Assembly (NCBI GenBank): GCA_015067385.1
Contig: SVMP01000134.1
Span: forward strand, 1 to 5,794
DNA from: Oscillospiraceae bacterium
GTDB taxonomy: Bacteria; Bacillota; Clostridia; Oscillospirales; UBA644
Length of the DNA: 5,794 nucleotides
Direction: 5' to 3'
Shown piece after piece: positions 1 to 5,100 of the stretch. The position numbers and the translations under genes were made by a program. Position 1 is the stretch's first letter; every line of letters starts with the position of its first letter. Below the pieces are notes generated by a model. The model made no database searches. It saw only the letters and a list, made by a program, of their open reading frames with translations, and was not told where the DNA came from.

Positions 1-1
1 T

Positions 2-1279
2 CTTACCCACAGAGAAGCATCTGTCCTTCTTGCATGTGATATCCCCGAAAAAGTAGAGGAAATGTACAAACTCGCAGAAGAGATCAAACTTGCTCTTTAC
101 GGTAACCGTATCGTAATGTTTGCGCCTCTTTATCTTTCAAACTATTGTGTGAACGGTTGCGTGTATTGTCCTTATCATGCGAAAAACAAGAATATATGCC
201 GCAAAAAGCTTTCTCAGGAAGAGATTGAAAAAGAAGTTATCGCTCTTCAAGACATGGGTCACAAACGTCTCGCACTCGAGGCAGGCGAAGATCCCGTCAA
301 TAACCCCATAGAGTATATCCTCGACAGCATTAAAACCATTTACTCCATCAAGCATAAAAACGGCGCTATTCGCCGCGTTAATGTAAATATTGCCGCTACG
401 ACCGTTGAAAATTACCGTAAACTCAAAGAAGCAGGCATCGGAACATATATCCTTTTCCAGGAAACATACCACAAAAAGAGCTATCTTGAGCTTCATCCCA
501 CAGGTCCCAAGCATAACTATGACTACCATACCGAAGCTATGGACAGAGCTATGCAGGGCGGTATCGATGATGTAGGTCTCGGTGTTCTTTTCGGTCTTGA
601 ACTTTATAAATACGAATTTGCAGGTCTTCTCATGCATGCTGAACATCTCGAAGCTGCTTTCGGCGTAGGTCCTCATACGATAAGCGTTCCCCGAATCAAG
701 CGTGCAGACGATATCGACCCGTCTGTATTCGATAACGGTATTGATGACGAAACTTTTGCAAAGATAATAGCTTGTATCAGAATAGCCGTTCCGTATACCG
801 GTATGATAATCTCGACAAGAGAAAGCCAGGCAGTAAGAGAACGTGCTCTTAATATCGGTATTTCTCAGATCAGCGGCGCTTCCCGTACGTCTGTCGGCGG
901 TTATACCGAAGAGGACCGTCCTCATGATACCGAACAGTTTGACGTTTCCGACCAGAGAACTCTTGATGAAGTCGTTAACTGGATGATCGGTCTCGGTTTT
1001 ATTCCTTCTTTCTGTACGGCTTGCTACAGAGAGGGTAGAACCGGTGACCGTTTCATGAGCCTCTGTAAGAGCGGTCAGATCCTTAACTGCTGTCACCCCA
1101 ACGCTCTTATGACTCTTACGGAATTCCTTTCCGACTATGCATCGGAAGATACAAAAAAGAAAGGTCTCGAACTTATCAAGCGAGAACTTGAAAGAATTCC
1201 CAATGAAAAAGTAAGAAAGATCGCTGAAAAGAATATCGAAGCGATCACAACTTCCAACAGCAGAGACTTCCGTTTCTGA
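2..1279 (+). CDS. hydG: [FeFe] hydrogenase H-cluster radical SAM maturase HydG (5' end cut by window)
   Basis: HydG cleaves tyrosine with radical SAM chemistry to give p-cresol, CO and CN-, and loads the CO/CN- on iron for the [FeFe]-hydrogenase H-cluster; it is cytoplasmic. The reading frame is open from base 2, so the ATG at 62 is internal: 20 codons precede it and match family sequence (LTHREASVLL). About 45-50 N-terminal residues are missing, judged against the usual length of about 470. Counting from the Met at 62, the radical SAM CX3CX2C motif is C29, C33, C36 (146-169). The HydG-specific C-terminal cluster motif CX2CX22C is C318, C321, C344 (1013-1093), inside the conserved CTACYREGRTG and PNAL segments. 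Other family blocks are FQETYH (132-137), GPHTISVPR (203-211) and VPYTGMIISTRE (243-254). Both Fe-S motifs are intact, so the enzyme should be functional. It lies 18 bp upstream of hydF and is surely co-transcribed with it. Confidence 0.96.
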   Translation, partial: LTHREASVLLACDIPEKVEEMYKLAEEIKLALYGNRIVMFAPLYLSNYCVNGCVYCPYHAKNKNICRKKLSQEEIEKEVIALQDMGHKRLALEAGEDPVNNPIEYILDSIKTIYSIKHKNGAIRRVNVNIAATTVENYRKLKEAGIGTYILFQETYHKKSYLELHPTGPKHNYDYHTEAMDRAMQGGIDDVGLGVLFGLELYKYEFAGLLMHAEHLEAAFGVGPHTISVPRIKRADDIDPSVFDNGIDDETFAKIIACIRIAVPYTGMIISTRESQAVRERALNIGISQISGASRTSVGGYTEEDRPHDTEQFDVSDQRTLDEVVNWMIGLGFIPSFCTACYREGRTGDRFMSLCKSGQILNCCHPNALMTLTEFLSDYASEDTKKKGLELIKRELERIPNEKVRKIAEKNIEAITTSNSRDFRF

Positions 1280-1297
1280 TTTTGAAAGGAGATATTT

Positions 1298-2500
1298 ATG
1301 GGTCTTAACGATAAAGCAACTTCCGAACGAGTCCATATAGGTTTTTTCGGTTTACGTAACGCAGGCAAATCAAGTGTCGTAAATGCTGTTACGGGGCAGA
1401 GTGTTTCCGTTGTTTCCGATGTTAAAGGTACAACGACAGATGCCGTCGAGAAATCTATGGAGCTTCTGCCGATAGGTCCCGTTGTTATTATCGACACTCC
1501 CGGTATAGACGATTCCGGCGAGCTCGGAGATCTTCGTGTTAAGAGAACGAAAAAGGTTCTTAATAAAACGGATATCGCCGTTCTTGTTGTCGATGCTCAA
1601 AAGGGAATGAGTGAACACGATATTTCTCTCAAAACTCTTTTTGAACAGAAAGAGATCCCGTATGTTATCGCTTATAACAAAAGCGATATGATTGCAGATA
1701 TTCCTGCCGAGACTGACAATGAAATATATGTCAGCGCAAAAAACGGTACGAATATATATGAACTGAAAGAAAAGATCGGTAAACTTTCCGGTACTGAAAC
1801 AAATCAGAAAAAAATTGTCGGAGATATAATCGAACCCGGAGATAATATCGTTCTCGTTGTCCCTATCGACTCATCTGCGCCCAAAGGACGCCTTATTTTG
1901 CCGCAGCAGCAAACTATCAGGGATATTCTTGAGTCGGGCGCTATGGCTACCGTAACGCGCGATACGGAGCTCAAAAAAGCTCTTTCCTCTCTTTCTGTTA
2001 AACCGAAACTTGTCATAACCGATTCTCAGGCGTTCGGTAAAGTCGAGAAAGATACGCCCGAAGATATACTTTTGACTTCTTTTTCGATTCTGTTTGCCCG
2101 TTATAAAGGTGATCTTCTGCAGGTCGTAAAGGGTGCTGCAAAGCTCGGAAAACTTCAGGACGGAGATACTGTTCTTATTTCCGAGGGCTGTACGCATCAC
2201 CGTCAGTGTAACGATATCGGTACCGTTAAACTTCCCGGTTGGATCAAGGGCTTCTGTGGAAAGGATATTAATTTTGAGTTTACATCAGGCGGAGATTTTC
2301 CCGAAGATCTTTCAAAATATGCTCTGATCGTTCATTGCGGCGGCTGTATGTTGAATGAACGTGAGATGAAATACCGTATCCGTCATGCATCAGATAACGA
2401 AATACCAATAACAAACTACGGTATTGCTATCGCGCATATCCACGGCCTTTTGAAACGCTCACTTTCACCGTTCCCCGAAATTCAGAAAGAACTTGATTAA
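1298..2500 (+). CDS. hydF: [FeFe] hydrogenase H-cluster maturation GTPase HydF
   Basis: HydF is the GTP-binding scaffold that accepts the 2Fe precursor built with HydE and HydG and passes it to apo-hydrogenase. The 400-residue length is normal for the family. The GTPase motifs are complete: P-loop GLRNAGKS (18-25), switch I threonines in GTTTD (44-48), DTPG (66-69), NKSD (127-130) and SAK (146-148). A middle dimerisation region contains the conserved PQQQTIRDIL (202-211). The C-terminal Fe-S ligand pattern CxH...HCxxC is present as C298, H300, H346, C347, C350, giving the expected CxHx(44-53)HCxxC spacing of 45. The start is supported by AAAGGAG at 1285-1291, six bases before the ATG. The gene follows hydG by 18 bp and is the last gene of the operon, ending eight bases before a strong hairpin. 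No hydE follows, so it must lie upstream or elsewhere. Confidence 0.97.
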   Translation: MGLNDKATSERVHIGFFGLRNAGKSSVVNAVTGQSVSVVSDVKGTTTDAVEKSMELLPIGPVVIIDTPGIDDSGELGDLRVKRTKKVLNKTDIAVLVVDAQKGMSEHDISLKTLFEQKEIPYVIAYNKSDMIADIPAETDNEIYVSAKNGTNIYELKEKIGKLSGTETNQKKIVGDIIEPGDNIVLVVPIDSSAPKGRLILPQQQTIRDILESGAMATVTRDTELKKALSSLSVKPKLVITDSQAFGKVEKDTPEDILLTSFSILFARYKGDLLQVVKGAAKLGKLQDGDTVLISEGCTHHRQCNDIGTVKLPGWIKGFCGKDINFEFTSGGDFPEDLSKYALIVHCGGCMLNEREMKYRIRHASDNEIPITNYGIAIAHIHGLLKRSLSPFPEIQKELD

Positions 2501-2507
2501 AAATATT

Positions 2508-2532
2508 CCCCGAAAGATCGATTCTTTCGGGG
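2508..2532 (+). terminator. Bidirectional intrinsic terminator between hydF and the convergent XRE gene
   Basis: A perfect 10-bp stem CCCCGAAAGA / TCTTTCGGGG encloses the loop TCGAT. On the plus strand it is followed by TTAAATTTATTTCTTTTTT, a T-rich but interrupted tract. On the minus strand it is followed by AATATTTTT. It starts seven bases after the hydF stop codon and lies six bases beyond the stop of the minus-strand gene, so one hairpin probably ends both transcripts. Confidence 0.88.
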
Positions 2533-2538
2533 TTAAAT

Positions 2539-3111
2539 TTATTTCTTTTTTATATGTCGATATATCAGATGTCCCGTATAAAGCATTAATACGAAAAATA
2601 GTATGCCTATCAGGATCGAATGCCAGAAATTAAATCCGAAAATATACGGACTTGCAATCAATAAAATCAGCGTTGTAACCCAACCGATTATGATAAGCGC
2701 GTACTTCTTTACACACAAGCAGATTATACTGCAGAACAATGCGTATATTCCAATGAATATAAATAATCTTCCGAAGAAAAATGATAAGATCAGGCAGTTC
2801 AATCCTATTGTCAGCAAAATATAACCGATAATCTTTTGTGTCAAAGAATCTTTGTGTCCCAATGTTTGACGATTATCAATTACAGTGACTTCGTTTATAT
2901 TGCCGATTTCAGGCTTCTTGTGCAGAACAAGCTCATCCAATGTTATTTCAAATAAGTCACTCAGCTGAATAAGTTTGTCAAGCTCCGGAATACTTGCATT
3001 TGTTTCCCATTTTGAAACAGACTGTCTTGAAACGTCAAGCTTTTCCGCAAGGTCGCTTTGAGACATATTTTTTGAATTTCTTAGCTCGGAGATCTTTTCT
3101 CCCAAAGTCAT
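2539..3111 (-). CDS. XRE-family helix-turn-helix regulator with four C-terminal membrane segments
   Basis: Residues 5-62 form a Cro/C1-type DNA-binding domain. The core LAEKLDVSRQSVSKWE (21-36) is the usual turn and recognition helix, followed by P42, L44, L47 and the typical FEITLDELV end. A polar linker (65-90) leads to about 95 hydrophobic residues that divide into four likely helices: about 93-113, 115-134, 137-159 and 163-184. The last ends in a basic RHIKKK tail that suggests a cytoplasmic C terminus. The architecture is a membrane-anchored one-component regulator, known in Firmicutes but with largely unassigned ligands. The start is supported by AGGTGAT at 3115-3121 and a promoter at 3135-3163. 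The gene is separated from the upstream HAD gene by a terminator, so it is its own transcription unit and may regulate itself or a neighbour. Its target and signal are unknown. Confidence 0.9.
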   Translation of the reverse strand: MTLGEKISELRNSKNMSQSDLAEKLDVSRQSVSKWETNASIPELDKLIQLSDLFEITLDELVLHKKPEIGNINEVTVIDNRQTLGHKDSLTQKIIGYILLTIGLNCLILSFFFGRLFIFIGIYALFCSIICLCVKKYALIIIGWVTTLILLIASPYIFGFNFWHSILIGILFFVLMLYTGHLIYRHIKKK

Positions 3112-3134
3112 TTTATCACCTGCTTTCTGATGTT

Positions 3135-3163
3135 ATTATAGCATAATTACGATTGATTGTCTA
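3135..3163 (-). promoter_or_regulatory. Sigma-A-type promoter of the XRE regulator gene
   Basis: Read on the minus strand, the -35 box is TAGACA (3158-3163, five of six consensus bases) and the -10 box is a perfect TATAAT (3135-3140), with a 17-bp spacer. Transcription should begin near 3128, giving a leader of about 16 bases that contains the AGGTGAT ribosome binding site. Confidence 0.8.
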
Positions 3164-3164
3164 C

Positions 3165-3204
3165 CAACCGAGCTTGTTTTTTTAGCAACTGACGGTTGCA
3201 ACTG
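3165..3204. promoter_or_regulatory. Candidate operator: cluster of CAACYG half-sites upstream of the XRE promoter
   Basis: Four copies of the hexamer CAAC(C/T)G lie in 40 bp: plus strand at 3165-3170, 3186-3191 and 3199-3204, and minus strand at 3193-3198. The GCAACTG copies at 3185-3191 and 3198-3204 are direct repeats with a 13-bp period. The segment CGGTTGCAACTG (3193-3204) is a 12-bp palindrome apart from one mismatched pair. The first copy almost touches the -35 box of the regulator gene. This looks like a transcription-factor site, but the assignment is inference; the palindrome could also be a weak hairpin downstream of the HAD terminator. Confidence 0.4.
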
Positions 3205-3216
3205 CTTTTTTATTGT

Positions 3217-3253
3217 AAAAATAACCACAGACATACCCAAATGAGTATGTCTG
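3217..3253 (-). terminator. Intrinsic terminator of the TraX-HAD operon
   Basis: On the minus strand a 9-bp stem CAGACATAC / GTATGTCTG (3245-3253 and 3228-3236) encloses the 8-base loop TCATTTGG. A T-rich tail, TGGTTATTTTT, follows, reaching 3217. The hairpin begins eight bases after the HAD stop codon. It separates the HAD gene from the XRE gene promoter. Confidence 0.8.
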
Positions 3254-3261
3254 CCTCTGTT

Positions 3262-3993
3262 TTAACCAAAATATTCAATTAATTCCGCAAAGTCGTTTAC
3301 GACAACCTTTGCCGCTTCCTTGACTTCGGGTTTAGCGTTCTGAACAGCTGCACCATTGAATGCTTTTATCATCGGGATATCATTGTAGTTGTCTCCGATA
3401 GTTATAATATCCTTTTCTGCAACTCCGAATATCTCTGCGACTTTTGCAATTCCGACCGCCTTTGAAATTCCGTAAGGCGGGATATCTACGCATCCGCCGT
3501 TCTGATGCGCTGTAAATTCGCCTACAAACTCTTTGTTTACTTTCTCAACAAATATCCTTGCCTCGTCTTCTGTTGCGAAATATGTGTTCATCTGAGTAGT
3601 GTAGGGGATGCTTTTCATAAGCTCAACGTCAAGTTCGGGATGGTTTCTGTTATAAAGATCCACATGTTTTCTCGGTAAAGCAACGCCGCAGGAAAGACCG
3701 CCGTTTTCTCTTATAAACATTGCAAGTCTTTGGATCTTTTCATTATCGCATGTGTACGCAAAAAGATCTTCTTTGTCCGCACCAACAACATGTCCTCCGC
3801 TTGCTCCCGCAAGAAAGTCAAATTCAAATTTGATCGCTTCCTGTTCCCATATAAGACCGATAGTTGCTCTTCCGGAAACTAAGCCGAAAATATTACCGTC
3901 TTTTCTCCATTTGGAAATAGCGTCTCTGTCTATCTGAGTTAATGGACCGCCTCTGCAAAGAGTTCCGTCAAAGTCTGATGCTATAAGTTTCAT
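3262..3993 (-). CDS. Cof-type HAD-superfamily (class IIB) phosphatase
   Basis: This is a soluble Mg2+-dependent phosphohydrolase of 243 residues, slightly short for the Cof/YidA group (about 260-280). All four HAD motifs are visible: motif I DFDGT with nucleophile D7 and acid/base D9; motif II S40 in VSGR; motif III K178 in GISKAVGI; and motif IV GDNYND (200-205) with metal ligands D201 and D205. The inserted region between about 75 and 165 is the expected position of a type IIB cap, which sets substrate choice. Relatives act on sugar phosphates, nucleotides or flavin and pyridoxal phosphates, so the substrate cannot be named. The start is supported by GAGGA (4001-4005 on the plus strand), seven bases from the ATG. 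This ribosome binding site lies in the 19-bp gap after the TraX-family gene, so the two are probably co-transcribed. A terminator follows the stop codon. Confidence 0.92.
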   Translation of the reverse strand: MKLIASDFDGTLCRGGPLTQIDRDAISKWRKDGNIFGLVSGRATIGLIWEQEAIKFEFDFLAGASGGHVVGADKEDLFAYTCDNEKIQRLAMFIRENGGLSCGVALPRKHVDLYNRNHPELDVELMKSIPYTTQMNTYFATEDEARIFVEKVNKEFVGEFTAHQNGGCVDIPPYGISKAVGIAKVAEIFGVAEKDIITIGDNYNDIPMIKAFNGAAVQNAKPEVKEAAKVVVNDFAELIEYFG

Positions 3994-4012
3994 ATCATTT
4001 TCCTCGTTAAAT

Positions 4013-4675
4013 TTAAATTTGAAGTAATATATATATCAACACCATGTGCAAAGGGTAAAATATGTAAAACAGATATTTTGCATTCGGACCTTTTTTACCG
4101 TTGGCAAAGAATATTAACGGCAATGCACAAAGTCCGAAAAGCTGGACGAGATTAAGCCGAAAATATGATTCGCCTTTACCTAAAAATGTCATCATATACA
4201 CGGCATAAACGGGTAGGGGGTACAGTAGATTTTTAAGTTTATCTCCGTTTGCATGATAAAACGCAATGATAAGAAAAACTCCCGTAAAAGACCAATCGCT
4301 TTGCAGTAAATGAGCAATATATGCGAAAACCGTATAGGAAAAAATTCTGCACCATTTTATCTTTGTTGCATTTTCTATGAGATCTGCGGTATACAGAGAT
4401 GCTACACCTAAAAATATCGTGATAATAACATTTGAGTGATGTTCAAAAAGCAAATAGTAAAATGGTTCCGAAATCAAAGCGAAGATTCCAAGCCGTAAAA
4501 GATATTTGGAGATATTTTTTGTTTTACGGTATCCTGTAGCCGCCTGAAAGGCCATTATAGGCATCGTGATCCGACCGATCGCCCGTAGCCATAATTCGGA
4601 AGGAAATATTTTTGCACCAATATGATCGAATGCCATCGCCACAATGGCGATCAGCTTTAAAATAAAAGATGACAT
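4013..4675 (-). CDS. TraX-family integral membrane protein
   Basis: The 220-residue product is strongly hydrophobic with about seven or eight likely membrane helices. It opens with the family signature LKLIAIVAMAFDHIGA (6-21) and continues with a GRITMPIMAFQAATGYRKTKN block (from residue 34), both typical of TraX/PF05857. F-plasmid TraX acetylates the pilin N terminus. Chromosomal Firmicutes members have no assigned substrate and resemble membrane acyltransferases. The frame could start at 4723, but a TTGACA-17-TATATT promoter (4714-4742) overlaps that ATG and predicts transcription from about 4707. The first ATG in the transcript is 4675, which begins exactly where family similarity begins. 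Its ribosome binding site (AAGAGAAAAG) is weak. There are no conjugation genes around it. The HAD phosphatase gene follows by 19 bp in the same orientation, which suggests a shared but unknown process. Confidence 0.87.
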   Translation of the reverse strand: MSSFILKLIAIVAMAFDHIGAKIFPSELWLRAIGRITMPIMAFQAATGYRKTKNISKYLLRLGIFALISEPFYYLLFEHHSNVIITIFLGVASLYTADLIENATKIKWCRIFSYTVFAYIAHLLQSDWSFTGVFLIIAFYHANGDKLKNLLYPLPVYAVYMMTFLGKGESYFRLNLVQLFGLCALPLIFFANGKKGPNAKYLFYIFYPLHMVLIYILLQI

Positions 4676-4713
4676 ATCTTTTCTCTTTTCGCATTTTATG
4701 TCATTGTTCTTTA

Positions 4714-4742
4714 AATATATCATATTTCGTTGTAAATGTCAA
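4714..4742 (-). promoter_or_regulatory. Sigma-A-type promoter of the TraX-HAD operon
   Basis: On the minus strand a perfect TTGACA (4737-4742) is followed by a 17-bp spacer and TATATT (4714-4719, five of six). The predicted start of transcription is near 4707, about 32 bases before the ATG at 4675. The promoter overlaps the upstream in-frame ATG at 4723, which rules that codon out as the start for this transcript. Confidence 0.8.
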
Positions 4743-4860
4743 GTTTTGTGGCTAAAAAGTGTCTAAACGGAATATGATCAGGTGTTTTATTACACCGATT
4801 TTACCTAAAATTGTCGAAAATAAAACTTTGTAAAATAAATGAAAAATCGAAAAAAGGGGG

Positions 4861-4889
4861 TTGACAAATCGAGATTTTTGTTATATAAT
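4861..4889 (+). promoter_or_regulatory. Consensus promoter of the tRNA-Gln gene
   Basis: Both boxes are perfect: TTGACA at 4861-4866 and TATAAT at 4884-4889, with a 17-bp spacer. The 60 bases upstream are very A-rich apart from a GGGGG run directly before the -35 box, so an UP-element-like boost is plausible. Predicted +1 is about 4896, some 37 bases before the tRNA. Confidence 0.9.
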
Positions 4890-4895
4890 ATACAA

Positions 4896-4928
4896 GCTGA
4901 TTGCAGGCGATGCAAAATCGCCGTCAGC
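4896..4928 (+). other. Hairpin in the tRNA-Gln precursor leader
   Basis: An inner 6-bp stem GGCGAT / ATCGCC (4906-4911, 4917-4922) with loop GCAAA sits inside an outer 5-bp stem GCTGA / TCAGC (4896-4900, 4924-4928). The two are joined by an asymmetric internal loop, TTGCA opposite G. The outer stem starts at the predicted transcription start and ends four bases before the mature tRNA, so almost all of the 5' leader is structured. It may guide leader processing or protect the 5' end; that role is inference. Confidence 0.6.
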
Positions 4929-4932
4929 ATAT

Positions 4933-5006
4933 TGCGGGATTGTGTAATGGTAGCACGGCAGACTCTGACTCTGTTTGTGAGGGTTCGAGCCCTTCTCCCG
5001 CAGCCA
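4933..5006 (+). tRNA. trnQ: tRNA-Gln (anticodon CUG), CCA encoded
   Basis: The full cloverleaf can be drawn. The acceptor stem is TGCGGGA / TCCCGCA (4933-4939, 4996-5002), with discriminator G at 5003 and CCA at 5004-5006. The D arm is GTG / CAC with a GG-containing loop. The anticodon stem is GCAGA / TCTGT, with one G-U pair, around the loop CTCTGAC, placing anticodon CTG at 4965-4967, which reads CAG. The variable loop has four bases, and the T arm GAGGG / CCTTC has loop TTCGAGC. The weak U1-A72 pair and G73 are known glutamine identity elements and support the assignment. It is a single-gene unit with its own promoter and terminator. In Firmicutes it would normally be charged with Glu and amidated by GatCAB. 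Confidence 0.95.
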
Positions 5007-5007
5007 T

Positions 5008-5041
5008 AATTCCCAAGTCGAAAGGCTTGGGAATTTTTTTT
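5008..5041 (+). terminator. Intrinsic terminator of the tRNA-Gln gene
   Basis: A 10-bp stem AATTCCCAAG / CTTGGGAATT (5008-5017, 5026-5035) can be extended by a T-G and a C-G pair to close a GAAA tetraloop (5020-5023). It is followed by an uninterrupted run of eight T (5034-5041, partly in the stem). It begins one base after the encoded CCA, so the primary transcript has almost no 3' trailer before the hairpin. Confidence 0.93.
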
Positions 5042-5054
5042 ATGCTTATTTTTT

Positions 5055-5088
5055 AAAAAGAGTATAGCCGCCGAAATTGGCGGCTATA
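5055..5088 (-). terminator. Intrinsic terminator of the minus-strand glycosidase-like gene
   Basis: The 10-bp stem TATAGCCGCC / GGCGGCTATA (5063-5072, 5079-5088) has a six-base loop. On the minus strand it lies 12 bases after the stop codon and is followed by CTCTTTTT (down to 5055). The plus-strand side is followed by ATTGTTTTTT, so it can also back up the tRNA terminator. The stem is GC-rich and perfect. Confidence 0.88.
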
Positions 5089-5100
5089 ATTGTTTTTTAT

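Noticed and set aside
137..1336. A 399-codon open frame on the minus strand antisense to hydG
   Set aside because: It lies almost wholly opposite a clearly conserved HydG coding sequence, has no ribosome binding site or recognisable domain, and its length follows from codon bias on the sense strand.
1135..2200. Several 70-120 codon minus-strand frames opposite hydG and hydF
   Set aside because: They overlap conserved plus-strand coding sequence, resemble no family I know, and sit downstream of no visible promoter.
3184..3210. GCAACTGACGGTTGC followed by a T run as a plus-strand terminator
   Set aside because: The stem is only five base pairs, six bases separate it from the T run, and no plus-strand transcript reaches it because hydF ends at 2508-2532. 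An operator reading fits better.
3752..3937. A 61-codon plus-strand frame opposite the HAD gene
   Set aside because: It is antisense to a conserved HAD coding region and has no supporting start signal.
4724..4860. A small gene in the TraX-tRNA spacer
   Set aside because: I see no start codon with a ribosome binding site leading to a frame of useful length on either strand; the region is A/T-rich promoter DNA.
4896..4932. T-box riboswitch in the tRNA-Gln upstream region
   Set aside because: The leader is only about 37 bases and precedes a tRNA rather than an amino acid gene; there is no specifier loop or T-box antiterminator sequence.
4933..5041. tRNA-Gln as an attachment site for an integrated element
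   Set aside because: No integrase gene is nearby, and I found no second copy of the tRNA 3' end in the window; its terminator directly abuts the gene.
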